Of a stretch of DNA of 64,000 nt, positions 17,409 to 26,051 are shown one piece after another (within the stretch, counting starts at the first letter, position 1; each line of letters starts with the position of its first letter). The stretch is taken from positions 1-64,000 of the forward strand of contig NZ_JBFBCI010000043.1 of the NCBI RefSeq assembly GCF_040683095.1, read 5' to 3'. A program made the translations under genes and the position numbers. This DNA comes from Sphaerisporangium sp040683095 (GTDB lineage: Bacteria; Actinomycetota; Actinomycetes; Streptosporangiales; Streptosporangiaceae). Below the pieces are notes generated by a model that was not told where the DNA came from, ran no database searches, and saw only the letters and a program-made list of their open reading frames with translations.

Positions 17409-17449
17409 GGACAGTAGCCCTATCCAATGATTAGATAGGGTCGCTGTCC
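17409..17449. promoter_or_regulatory. 41-bp dyad, probable operator before a membrane protein gene
   Basis: Arms GGACAG (17409-17414) plus CCCTATC (17418-17424) pair exactly with GATAGGG (17434-17440) plus CTGTCC (17444-17449): 13 bp per arm with a 3-nt mismatch in the same place on each side and a 9-nt centre. An 8-bp direct repeat TCCAATGA (17423-17430 and 17447-17454) overlaps it. The Shine-Dalgarno sequence of the plus-strand gene at 17465 begins a few bases later. The size and symmetry suit a regulator of TetR or MarR type; the regulator is unknown. Confidence 0.6.
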
Positions 17450-17464
17450 AATGAGGAGGAAGTC

Positions 17465-17944
17465 ATGCCCGCAGCTTTCGCGGCGTCCGTAATAGCCGAG
17501 GCCGTCCAGTTGTCGTCCGCCCTGCCCGCCCCGCCCACCATGTCCCCCGCCTCCATGAGGACCGCGGGCATCCTGCTGATCACCGTCCCCACCGTGACGA
17601 TCGGCGGCGCGAGCCTGCTCTCCTTCATCGGGCGGCGCACGCCCGGCTACCTGGACAACCCGGTGCGCCGGGGCCTGTGGCGGGCGGGGCACGCCCACGC
17701 GGGCGTCCTGGTGATGTTCGCGCTCCTGGCGATGCTCTACGTCGACCAGGCCGACCTGAGCGACGGGCTCAGGACGCTCGTGCGCGTGCTGTTCGTCGCC
17801 GCGCCGATCCTCATGCCCCTCGGGTTCTTCCTGTCGGTGGTCAGGCCGGCAGACACGCGGCCGAACAAGCTGATCTGGCTCACCGGCCTCGGCGGCGTCT
17901 CCCTGGCGGCGGCCGCGCTCACCTTGGGCGTCGGGCTCGTGTAG
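17465..17944 (+). CDS. Four-helix integral membrane protein, unknown function
   Basis: The 159-aa protein starts at ATG 17465 behind GAGGAGG. Hydropathy suggests four membrane helices (about residues 32-52, 74-92, 103-122 and 135-157) with a conserved-looking loop RRTPGYLDNPVRRGLWRAGHAHAGVL between the first two. The Gly-His-Ala-His pattern could bind a metal or haem, but this is speculative. It sits between pup and dop on the opposite strand, under the 41-bp dyad, and is followed by a kinase gene 121 bp downstream. I do not recognise a named family. Confidence 0.75.
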   Translation: MPAAFAASVIAEAVQLSSALPAPPTMSPASMRTAGILLITVPTVTIGGASLLSFIGRRTPGYLDNPVRRGLWRAGHAHAGVLVMFALLAMLYVDQADLSDGLRTLVRVLFVAAPILMPLGFFLSVVRPADTRPNKLIWLTGLGGVSLAAAALTLGVGLV

Positions 17945-18065
17945 ACCAGATCGTTACCTGACCCTTTGGGCATTCTCCGGTGATCCGCCCATAGATATGC
18001 CGTTAGAGACGGAAAAATAGAGCGGCTGTGGGGGCAGGGCAGGAAGCGGACTGTGAACGGGTGAC

Positions 18066-18947
18066 ATGAGAGCGGACCACGCGCAGCTGCTCGGAGATCG
18101 ATACCGGCTGATCTCGCCGCTGGGCCAAGGGGGAATGGGGATCGTCTGGCGGGCGCACGACCGCCGGCTCGCGCGCGACGTCGCGATCAAGGAGTTGCGG
18201 CCCGGCCGACACGACGAGGAGTTCGACGTCCGGACGGCCCGCCGCCACGCGCTGCGCGAGGCGCGGTCGGCGGCGCGGCTCAGCCACCCCGCGATCGTCA
18301 CCGTCCACGACCTGCTGGAGGAGGACGGCCGGCTCTGGATCGTCATGGAGCTGGTCGAGGCGCTGACCCTGCAGGCCACCGCGTGGCACCTCGGCCGGCT
18401 GCCCGTGCACTGGACGGCGTGGATCGGCTTCCACCTGCTGAGCGGCCTGCGGCACGCCCACGCCGCCGGCGTGCTCCACCGGGACATCAAGCCCGGCAAC
18501 GTCCTGCTCACCGGCGAGCGCGTGGTGCTCAGCGACTTCGGAATCGCCGTGCTCCAGGGAGAGCCGTCGACCCACACCAACCCCATGCCGATCGTCGGCT
18601 CGCCCGGCTACATCGCCCCCGAGCGGCTGCTCGGGCATCCGGCGACCCAGGCGGCCGACCTGTGGTCGTTCGGGGCGACGCTGTACTTCTCGGTGGAGGG
18701 CCACCCACCGGCCACGGGCGGGGACATCCTGGCCGACCGCTCCCCCGAGGAGGCACGGCCCTCGCGGCGCGCCGGAGCGCTCCGCGGGCTGCTGGAAGGG
18801 CTGCTGCACGCCGACCCCGTGGAGCGGCTCACCAGCGACCAGGCCGCCCTGCTGCTCTCGGAGATCCTGCGCAAGGAGGGCATCGCCGTCCCGCCGATGC
18901 GCCTGACCGGCAGCGGCCTGTTCCCGCCCGGTGCCTTTACGATGTAG
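18066..18947 (+). CDS. Soluble Hanks-type serine/threonine protein kinase
   Basis: The 293-aa protein is a complete kinase domain: GQGGMGIVW P-loop, catalytic Lys42 in VAIKEL, HRDIKPGNVLL catalytic loop, SDFGIAVL metal-binding DFG, GSPGYIAPERL activation segment end, and WSFGATLYFSVEG. There is no transmembrane helix or sensor domain; the C-terminal tail after the kinase core is about 30 residues. It should therefore act in the cytosol on unknown partners. It is convergent with dop and lies inside the proteasome locus, and an FHA protein, a possible phosphothreonine reader, is encoded 10 kb away; any functional link is inference. Confidence 0.93.
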   Translation: MRADHAQLLGDRYRLISPLGQGGMGIVWRAHDRRLARDVAIKELRPGRHDEEFDVRTARRHALREARSAARLSHPAIVTVHDLLEEDGRLWIVMELVEALTLQATAWHLGRLPVHWTAWIGFHLLSGLRHAHAAGVLHRDIKPGNVLLTGERVVLSDFGIAVLQGEPSTHTNPMPIVGSPGYIAPERLLGHPATQAADLWSFGATLYFSVEGHPPATGGDILADRSPEEARPSRRAGALRGLLEGLLHADPVERLTSDQAALLLSEILRKEGIAVPPMRLTGSGLFPPGAFTM

Positions 18948-18975
18948 ATCACACGCGCCGGGACGGAAACGATCG

Positions 18976-18998
18976 CGGGGGCCCTGAGCGGGCCCCCG
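18976..18998. terminator. Strong bidirectional hairpin between kinase and dop
   Basis: GGGGGCCC (18977-18984), loop TGAGC and GGGCCCCC (18990-18997) are perfectly complementary, and C18976/G18998 adds a ninth pair. It lies in the 55-bp gap between convergent stop codons. Confidence 0.8.
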
Positions 18999-19002
18999 GA
19001 CC

Positions 19003-20520
19003 CTACTTCTCGCCCGTGAGGGCGCTCACCAGCTCGGCGGCGGTGCGGCAGCGGTCGAGCAGCTCGCCGACGTGCGCCTTGGTGCCGCGCAGCGGCTCCA
19101 AGGTCGGCACGCGCTGGAGCGACTCGCGCCCGGGGATGTCGAAGATCACCGAGTCCCAGGACGCGGCGGCCACCGACTCGCTGTACTGCCGCAGGCACCG
19201 GCCGCGGAAGTAGGCGCGGGTGTCGTTCGGCGGCAGCTCGATCGCCCGCTGGACGTCCTCCTCGGTCACCAGGCGCTGCATGCGGTCGCGGGCCACCAGC
19301 CGGTTGTACAGGCCGCGGTCGGGACGGATGTCGGAGTACTGCAGGTCGACGAGCTGGAGGCGCGGGTGGGCCCAGGCCAGCCCGTCGCGGGTGCGGTAGC
19401 CCTCCAGCAGCTCCAGCTTGGCCACCCAGTCGAGCTCCCGGGAGAGCTGCATCGGATCCTCGGCGAGGCGGGTGAGCACCGACTCCCACCGGTTGAGGAC
19501 GTCCTTGGTCATGTCGTCCACGGCGGAGCCGAAGCGGTCCTCGACGTACTTGCGGGCCTGCTCGAGGTACTCCATCTGGAGCTGCACGGCGGTCATCTTG
19601 CGGCCGTCGCGCAGCGCGATCTCGTACTTGCACGTCGGATCGTGGGACACCGCCCGCAGCGCCGCCACGGGGCTCTCGACCGACAGGTCGCCGGTGAGGA
19701 AGCCGTCCTCGATCATGGCGAGCACCAGCGCGGTGGACCCCAGCTTGAGGTAAGTGGAGATCTCCGACATGTTGGCGTCGCCGATGATGACATGCAGGCG
19801 GCGGTACTTCTCGGGGTCGGCGTGCGGCTCGTCCCGCGTGTTGATGATCGGCCGCTTGAGCGTCGTCTCCAGGCCTACCTCGACCTCGAAGAAGTCGGCC
19901 CGCTGGCTGATCTGGAAGCCCTCGCCCCGGGAGTCCTGCCCGATGCCGACCCGGCCGGCGCCGCAGACGACCTGGCGCGACACGAAGAACGGCGTCAGGT
20001 GGCGGACGATGTCCGCGAAGGGAGTGGCCCGGCGCATGAGGTAGTTCTCGTGGCAGCCGTAGGACGCGCCCTTGTTGTCGGTGTTGTTCTTGTACAACTG
20101 GATGGGAGCGTTCCCCGGCATGGCCGAGGCGCGGACCGCGGCGTCGTGCATGACCCGCTCGCCCGCCTTGTCCCAGATGACCGCGGCGCGCGGGTTGGTG
20201 CACTCGGGCGTGGAGTACTCGGGGTGGGCGTGGTCGACGTACAGCCGCGCCCCGTTGGTCAGGATGACGTTGGCCAGCCCGAGATCCTCGTCGGTGAGCT
20301 GCGTTGGGTCGGCGATCTCTCGGGCCAGATCGAAGCCTCGGGCGTCACGAAGTGGATTCTCCTCCTCGAAGTCCCATCTGGCGCGGCGCGCCCGCGCGGC
20401 CGAGGCCGCCAGGTAGGCGTTGACCACCTGTGAGGAGGTCACCATCGCGTTCGCGCCCGGCTGCCCGGGTACGGAGATTCCGTACTCGGTCTCGATGCCC
20501 ATCACCCGCCGTACCGTCAC
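19003..20520 (-). CDS. dop: Deamidase/depupylase of Pup, Dop
   Basis: The 505-aa enzyme converts Pup-GGQ to Pup-GGE and also removes Pup from substrates. It is homologous to PafA but longer, with the Dop-loop insertion after MVTSSQVVNAYLAAS (residues about 37-80). The key regions are VMGIETEYGISVPGQPGANA, ARLYVDHAHPEYSTPECTNP, QLYKNNTDNKGASYGCHENYL, RPIINTRDEPHADPEKYRRLH and NMSEISTYLKLG. The GTG at 20520 gives the family N-terminus MTVRRVMGIETEYG. It lies 187 bp downstream of the ATPase gene on the same strand and is the last proteasome gene before the plus-strand insertion. Confidence 0.97.
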   Translation of the reverse strand: MTVRRVMGIETEYGISVPGQPGANAMVTSSQVVNAYLAASAARARRARWDFEEENPLRDARGFDLAREIADPTQLTDEDLGLANVILTNGARLYVDHAHPEYSTPECTNPRAAVIWDKAGERVMHDAAVRASAMPGNAPIQLYKNNTDNKGASYGCHENYLMRRATPFADIVRHLTPFFVSRQVVCGAGRVGIGQDSRGEGFQISQRADFFEVEVGLETTLKRPIINTRDEPHADPEKYRRLHVIIGDANMSEISTYLKLGSTALVLAMIEDGFLTGDLSVESPVAALRAVSHDPTCKYEIALRDGRKMTAVQLQMEYLEQARKYVEDRFGSAVDDMTKDVLNRWESVLTRLAEDPMQLSRELDWVAKLELLEGYRTRDGLAWAHPRLQLVDLQYSDIRPDRGLYNRLVARDRMQRLVTEEDVQRAIELPPNDTRAYFRGRCLRQYSESVAAASWDSVIFDIPGRESLQRVPTLEPLRGTKAHVGELLDRCRTAAELVSALTGEK

Positions 20521-20707
20521 GCTCCCAGCCCTTCATCTGTGCTCTCTCGCACCCGGACCACCGCCGTCGCGTGGCCCGTAATCACGAGCCTAGACCGTCG
20601 CGCGGCCGGCGGGACCCTCCGGTCCGCCGCCCGCGCGCCCCTCGGGGAAACGGCGACGGCGCGGCCCCTTGAGGAACCACGCCGTCGCATGCCGGTTGTC
20701 AACCAGA

Positions 20708-22471
20708 TCAGAGGTACTGGCCGGTGTTGGCGACCGTGTCGATGGACCGCCCGGCCTCCGTGCCCTGCTTGCCGGAGACGAGGGTGCGGATGTAGACGAT
20801 CCGCTCGCCCTTCTTCCCGGAGATGCGGGCCCAGTCGTCGGGGTTGGTCGTGTTGGGAAGGTCCTCGTTCTCGCTGAACTCGTCCACGCACGCGGCGAGC
20901 AGGTGCGCGATGCGAAGGCCCTTCTGCCCGGTCTCCAGGAACGCCTTGATGGCCATCTTCTTGCCCCGGTCGACGATGTTCTGGATCATCGCGCCGGAGT
21001 TGAAGTCCTTGAAGTACAGGACCTCCTTGTCGCCGTTGGCGTACGTCACCTCGAGGAAGCGGTTCTCCTCGCTCTCGGTGTACATGCGCTCGACGACCCG
21101 CTGGATCATGCCCGCGACGGTGGCCTCACGGGAGCCGCCGTGCTCGGTCACGTCATCGCCGTGGAGGGGCAGCCCGGCGGTGATGTACTTCGAGAAGATG
21201 TCCTTGGCCGCCTCGGCGTCCGGCCGCTCGATCTTGATCTTGACGTCCAGGCGGCCGGGCCGCAGGATCGCCGGGTCGATCATGTCCTCGCGGTTGGAGG
21301 CGCCGATGACGATGACGTTCTCCAGGCCCTCGACGCCGTCGATCTCCGACAGCAGCTGGGGGACGATGGTGTTCTCGACGTCGGAGGAGACGCCCGAGCC
21401 CCGGGTGCGGAAGATCGAGTCCATCTCGTCGAAGAACACGATCACCGGCGTGCCCTCGGAGGCCTTCTCGCGCGCCCGCTGGAAGACCAGGCGGATGTGC
21501 CGCTCGGTCTCGCCGACGTACTTGTTGAGAAGCTCGGGGCCCTTGATGTTGAGGAAGAAGCTCTTGCCGGACTGCCCGGTCTTCTCGGCGACCTGCTTGG
21601 CCAGGGAGTTGGCGACCGCCTTGGCGATGAGGGTCTTGCCGCAGCCGGGGGGGCCGTACAGCAGCACGCCCTTCGGCGGGCGCAGGTGGTGCTCGCGGAA
21701 CAGGTCGGCGTGCAGGTAGGGCAGCTCGATGGCGTCCCTGATCTGCTCGATCTGCCGTGAGAGGCCGCCGATCTCCTTGTAGGAGATGTCGGGGACCTCC
21801 TCCAGCACCAGTTCCTCGACCTCGGACTTGGGGATGCGCTCGTAGACGTAGCCGGAGCGCGGTTCGAGCAGCAACGAGTCGCCCGCCCGGATCGGCTGGT
21901 CGAGCAGGGACTCGGCGAGGCGGACCACGCGCTCCTCGTCGGCGTGCGAGATGACCAGCGCGCGCTGGCCGTCCTCCAGGAGCTCCTTGAGCATCACGAT
22001 CTCGCCGACGGTCTCGTAGCCGAGCGCCTCGACCACGTTGAGCGCCTCGTTGAGCATGACCTCCTGACCGCGCCTGAGCGACTCGGCGTCGACCGCGGGG
22101 CTGACGTTCACGCGGAGCTTGCGGCCGCCGGTGAACACCTCCACGGTGCCGTCGTCGCGGGCTTCCAGGAACACGCCGAAACCGGACGGCGGCTGCGCCA
22201 GCCGGTCGACCTCTTCCTTCAGGGCGACGATCTGGTCTCTGGCCTCCTTGAGGGTGGCCACCAGCCTCTCGTTCTGACCGGTGACGGCGGCCAGATTGGC
22301 CTGCACCTCATGAAGCCGTTCCTCCAGGACCCTGGCTTGCCGGGGGGACTCGGCCAGCTTCCGGCGCAACGCGGTGATCTCCTCCTGGAGGAAGGAGACC
22401 TGAGTTGTGAGGTCAGCGACCTCCCGTTCGCGCTGGGCGGCTCGAGCCTCAGCGTCCTCGCGAGCTGCCAC
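20708..22471 (-). CDS. arc: Proteasome-associated ATPase ARC/Mpa
   Basis: The 587-aa AAA+ ring ATPase unfolds pupylated proteins and feeds them to the 20S core. From N to C it has a Pup-binding coiled coil (about 1-85), OB domains (about 90-230), an AAA domain with Walker A GPPGCGKT, Walker B VIVFFDEMDS and arginine-finger region DPAILRPGRLD, and a C-terminal GQYL tail that opens the alpha gate. The first in-frame GTG (22477) lies inside the perfect Shine-Dalgarno sequence AGGAGGTG, so the next GTG (22471, V-A-A-R) is the real start. Confidence 0.96.
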   Translation of the reverse strand: MAAREDAEARAAQREREVADLTTQVSFLQEEITALRRKLAESPRQARVLEERLHEVQANLAAVTGQNERLVATLKEARDQIVALKEEVDRLAQPPSGFGVFLEARDDGTVEVFTGGRKLRVNVSPAVDAESLRRGQEVMLNEALNVVEALGYETVGEIVMLKELLEDGQRALVISHADEERVVRLAESLLDQPIRAGDSLLLEPRSGYVYERIPKSEVEELVLEEVPDISYKEIGGLSRQIEQIRDAIELPYLHADLFREHHLRPPKGVLLYGPPGCGKTLIAKAVANSLAKQVAEKTGQSGKSFFLNIKGPELLNKYVGETERHIRLVFQRAREKASEGTPVIVFFDEMDSIFRTRGSGVSSDVENTIVPQLLSEIDGVEGLENVIVIGASNREDMIDPAILRPGRLDVKIKIERPDAEAAKDIFSKYITAGLPLHGDDVTEHGGSREATVAGMIQRVVERMYTESEENRFLEVTYANGDKEVLYFKDFNSGAMIQNIVDRGKKMAIKAFLETGQKGLRIAHLLAACVDEFSENEDLPNTTNPDDWARISGKKGERIVYIRTLVSGKQGTEAGRSIDTVANTGQYL

Positions 22472-22693
22472 AGTCACCTCCTTCCCAGTCGAGGGCGACT
22501 ACTCAAGACCCTACCTATCTCGGGGGCATCCGTAACCTGGCCGGGGAGTGTTCGTGTCATTACATCCAGTGTTCAGCGTTTAGGGCCCTATTAGCGGCTC
22601 ATTGCTAGTAAGCAGCTACGGAGGCGGATCTGTTCCCCGCCCATGCCACTGAGCATGATTGTTTACCGAAACGCCACACGTGGATTCCAGAGG

Positions 22694-23554
22694 TCATATG
22701 GCCGAATCCTCCCCATAAGCGCCCTTGGCAGGACGCCGGCGTCTCGGCGGGGGCGTGACGCCGTCCGCCATGCGACGGGCGATGACGAGGAACCCCGTGT
22801 GGCCGACCATGCGGTGACCGGGTCGCACGGCGAGCCCTTCGACATGCCAGTCGCGGACCAAGGTTTCCCACGAATGCGGCTCGGTGAAACTTCCGTGATC
22901 ACGGAGGCTTTCCACCGTTCGCGACAACTGAGTCGTGGTCGCGACATAACAGCAGATCACACCCCCTGGGGTCAATGCCTTGGCCGCGGCGTCCACGCAC
23001 TCCCACGGAGCCAGCATGTCGAGGATCACCCGGTCGACGTCCGTCTCGTCCAGGGACGCCACCAGATCGCCCACCACCAGCCGCCACCCCTGCATGGGGC
23101 CGCCGTAGAACTTCTCGACGTTCTTGCGCGCGACGTCCGCGAAATCCTGGCGCCGTTCGTAGGAGGTGACCGTGCCCGACTCGCCGACCGCCCGCAGCAG
23201 GAAGCACGTGAGCGCGCCGGACCCGACCCCGGCCTCCACGACCCGCGCCCCGGGGAAGATGTCGGCCATGGCGACGATCTGCGCGCAGTCCTTGGGGTAG
23301 ACGACGGCCGCGCCGCGCGGCATGGACACCGTGTAGTCCTGCAGCAGGTGGCGGAAGGCCAGGTAGGACGTCCCCCCGGAGGAGCGGACGACCGAGCCCT
23401 CGGGCAGGCCGATCAGGTCGTCGTGCGGGATCGATCCCTTGTGCGTATGGAACTGCGCGCCCTCACGGAGCGTCACCGTGTGGCGCTTGTCCTTGGGATC
23501 GGTGAGCTGTACCTGATCACCGGGCCGGAACGGCCCGTGCCTGCGAAAACCCAT
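22694..23554 (-). CDS. trmI: tRNA (adenine-58-N1)-methyltransferase TrmI
   Basis: The 286-aa protein has an N-terminal beta domain (FRPGDQVQLTDPKDKRHTVTL, HDDLIGLPEGSVVRSSGGTSYLAFRHLLQDYTVSMPRG) and a Rossmann methyltransferase domain with the SAM motif VVEAGVGSGALTCFLLRA and VDRVILDMLAPWECVDAA. It methylates A58 of tRNAs as a homotetramer. The gene often precedes the proteasomal ATPase in actinobacteria, as here. TAGCCT lies 7 nt before the ATG with no Shine-Dalgarno sequence, which suggests a leaderless transcript. Confidence 0.94.
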   Translation of the reverse strand: MGFRRHGPFRPGDQVQLTDPKDKRHTVTLREGAQFHTHKGSIPHDDLIGLPEGSVVRSSGGTSYLAFRHLLQDYTVSMPRGAAVVYPKDCAQIVAMADIFPGARVVEAGVGSGALTCFLLRAVGESGTVTSYERRQDFADVARKNVEKFYGGPMQGWRLVVGDLVASLDETDVDRVILDMLAPWECVDAAAKALTPGGVICCYVATTTQLSRTVESLRDHGSFTEPHSWETLVRDWHVEGLAVRPGHRMVGHTGFLVIARRMADGVTPPPRRRRPAKGAYGEDSAI

Positions 23555-23673
23555 GCCCGCTAGGCTATACTCGCGCGCGACCCACCGGTGATGGACGGCG
23601 AGCCTTCTGGGGTGGCCGGGGCCGGTGCGATAAGCGTTCGCCCTCGGCGTCCCGATGCTGGTAGCACTGGAAC

Positions 23674-24774
23674 ATGCTCCCCCGCGACACCATCCACGCA
23701 GGGCCGATCGTACTACGCCCGCCCATTGAGGGCGATGCGGAAACCATCGCCCGCGCCTGCGCCGACCCCGAGACCGCGCGGTTGCTCCCCGCGCTTCCCT
23801 TTCCGTACACCCTCGACGACGCGCTTCGGTACATCACCGAGGGGGCGGCCGCCATCTGGAGCGCGGGCGGCGCCACCTTCGCGATCGCCGACGCCGCGGG
23901 GGGCGGATGGCTGGGCGACATAGAGGTGAAGCCGCCCGACACCCGGGGTGTGTTCGAGGTCGGGTACCACCTCGCCCCCTGGGCGCGCGGCCGGGGCGTG
24001 GCCTCGGCGGCGGTCCGGGCGGTGACCGAGTGGGTGTTCGCCCAGGGTGCGCACCGCGTGGAGATCCTGGCCGACGTCGAGAACCTGCCGAGCCAGCGCG
24101 TGGCGATGGCGGCGGGCCACCGGCGCGAGGGCGTCCTGCGGGACGCCGGCCCGCGGCGCGGGGGCGGCCATGCCGACATGGTGGCCTTCGCCCGCCTGGC
24201 CCGCGACCCCGGCGAGCCGCAGCGCTCCTACCTGCCCGGCCTGCCCGGCGGGTCGCTGAGCGACGGCATGGTGCGGCTGGAGCCACTGACCCTGGACGAC
24301 GTGGACTCCTACCAGGAGATGGCGAGCGAGCCGGACTCCTACATCTACATGGTGCCCCCGCAGGTCCCCGACCGCGAGGAGACGGTCCGCCGCTGCCGGT
24401 ACACCGGCACGTGGTGGCTGTCGGGCGAACGCGCCGAGATGAGCGTCAGGGACGCCGCGACGGGCGCGTTCGCCGGGCACATCCAGCTCATGAACATCGT
24501 CCCGCCGCTCGGCCAGGCCATGATCGGCTACAGCCTGCACAGCCGGTTCCGCGGCCGGGGGTTCATGACCCGGGCGGTGAACCTGCTGGCCGGGTGGGCG
24601 TACGAGGCCACGCCGCTGTACCGGCTGGTGGCGGGCACGGCGGCGGTCAACACGGCCTCCCAGCGCGTGCTGGAGCGCGCCGGGTTCACCCGGGAGGCCG
24701 TGATCAGAGCGCTGCTGCCGGCCGTCGACGGCACCCGCCACGACGACATCCAGTGGGTCCGCCTGCGGGGCTGA
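23674..24774 (+). CDS. Tandem GNAT-family N-acetyltransferase
   Basis: The 366-aa protein contains two complete GNAT domains. The first (about 10-180) has acetyl-CoA motif A in APWARGRGVASAAVRAVTEW and motif B in VENLPSQRVAMAAGHRREG. The second (about 205-366) has LHSRFRGRGFMTRAVNLLAGW and NTASQRVLERAGFTREAV. Both resemble the RimJ/RimL branch that acetylates protein N-termini or small amines; the substrate is unknown. The start is ATG 23674, divergent from trmI. Both active regions look intact, so neither half appears degenerate. It converges with the aminotransferase gene at a 33-bp gap. Confidence 0.88.
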   Translation: MLPRDTIHAGPIVLRPPIEGDAETIARACADPETARLLPALPFPYTLDDALRYITEGAAAIWSAGGATFAIADAAGGGWLGDIEVKPPDTRGVFEVGYHLAPWARGRGVASAAVRAVTEWVFAQGAHRVEILADVENLPSQRVAMAAGHRREGVLRDAGPRRGGGHADMVAFARLARDPGEPQRSYLPGLPGGSLSDGMVRLEPLTLDDVDSYQEMASEPDSYIYMVPPQVPDREETVRRCRYTGTWWLSGERAEMSVRDAATGAFAGHIQLMNIVPPLGQAMIGYSLHSRFRGRGFMTRAVNLLAGWAYEATPLYRLVAGTAAVNTASQRVLERAGFTREAVIRALLPAVDGTRHDDIQWVRLRG

Positions 24775-24807
24775 CCTCCCGGGCGGCGCGGACCTCTCGG
24801 AGTGCCG

Positions 24808-26046
24808 TCAGCCGGCGCCGAACTTGGCGCGCAGCCTGGCGAACGCGGCGTCGGTGCCCGCGAGCGCCCGGTCGATGTCGGCGTCGGTGTGCGCCGCGGA
24901 CATGAACCAGTTGTGCCACGGGTGCAGGTACACGCCCTCGGCGAGGCACGCGTCCGCCCAGAACATGCCCTTCTCCAGCGTCGCGTCGCCCTCGAAGGAC
25001 AGCCACGGGATCTGCGCGGGGCCGGTCTGGCGGACGGTGAACCCGTGCGCGGCGGCCTGCGCGGCGAGGCCCTCGCGCAGGCGGGTGCCCGCGCGCTCCA
25101 TCAGGGCGACGCCGTCGATGTCGCGGAGGGTCTCGATGGTCGCCTTGGCTGCGGCCATCGCCACGGCCGAGAACCAGAACGAGCCCGTGGAGTACAGGGT
25201 CTGGGCGGGACCGCGGAGGGCGTCGGTCCCGGTGACGGCGGCGATGGCGTACCCGTTGGCCATGGCCTTGCTCCACGCCGTCAGGTCGGGGCGGACGCCG
25301 AGCGGCTCCCACGAGCCGCGCAGGTCCAGCCGGAACCCCGCGCGGACGTCGTCGATCACCAGCGCGGCGCCGATCCGGTCGGCGAGCGTGCGCAGGCCGC
25401 GGGCGAACGCCGGGTCCACCGGCTCCTGGTCCTCGAAGGAGTCGTGCTTGAACGGGGTCACGATGATCGCGGCGACGTCGCCGTCCGCCGACGCGGCGGC
25501 GGCCTCCGCGCCCGCGAGGTCGTTGTAGGGGTACTCGACGAGGTCGGCGCGCTCGTTCGGGGTGGTGCCCGCCGTGCTCGGGGTGCACCAGGGGTCGGCC
25601 CCGTGGTAGGCGCCGTGGGCGACGAGCACCTTGGCGCGTCCGGTGGCGGCGCGGACGACCATGAGCGCCTGGGTGGTGGCGTCGGTGCCGTTCTTGGAGA
25701 ACATGACCCAGTCGGCCGACGGGATGGTGTCCACCATCAGCTCGGCGAGCTCCACCATGATCGGGCCGGGCCCGTTGAGGCAGTCCCCCGAGGCCCGCTG
25801 TGCCGCCGCGGCGGCCTCGACCGCCTGGTGGCGGTGGCCGAGGATCACCGGGCCCCAGCTGCACATCAGGTCGACGTACTCGCGCCCGTCGGCATCCCAC
25901 TGGCGGCAGCCCTCGCCCCGGACGAAGAACTGCGGATACGCGGGGGTGAAGATCGCGGCGTTGAGGTGGCCGTACATGCCGCCGGGGACGACCTTGGCGG
26001 CCCGCTCGCGCAGGGACGCGTCGCGTCCGGGGGTGGTGTCTGCCAT
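24808..26046 (-). CDS. Class III PLP-dependent aminotransferase (GSA-aminomutase-like)
   Basis: The 412-aa enzyme resembles glutamate-1-semialdehyde aminomutases and related class III transaminases: YVDLMCSWGPVILGHRH, FSKNGTDATTQALMVVRAATGR, HGAYHGADPWC, LVIDDVRAGFR (PLP-binding Asp) and LTAWSKAMANGYAIAAV with the PLP-binding Lys. GSAM enzymes usually have DEVMTGFR where this protein has DDVRAGFR. That difference, and its pairing with a sugar kinase and an aldolase, argue against a haem-pathway HemL. It starts at ATG 26046, 5 bp after the kinase stop, so the two form an operon. The substrate is unknown, perhaps an amino sugar or amino-aldehyde. Confidence 0.85.
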   Translation of the reverse strand: MADTTPGRDASLRERAAKVVPGGMYGHLNAAIFTPAYPQFFVRGEGCRQWDADGREYVDLMCSWGPVILGHRHQAVEAAAAAQRASGDCLNGPGPIMVELAELMVDTIPSADWVMFSKNGTDATTQALMVVRAATGRAKVLVAHGAYHGADPWCTPSTAGTTPNERADLVEYPYNDLAGAEAAAASADGDVAAIIVTPFKHDSFEDQEPVDPAFARGLRTLADRIGAALVIDDVRAGFRLDLRGSWEPLGVRPDLTAWSKAMANGYAIAAVTGTDALRGPAQTLYSTGSFWFSAVAMAAAKATIETLRDIDGVALMERAGTRLREGLAAQAAAHGFTVRQTGPAQIPWLSFEGDATLEKGMFWADACLAEGVYLHPWHNWFMSAAHTDADIDRALAGTDAAFARLRAKFGAG

Positions 26047-26051
26047 GTGCT

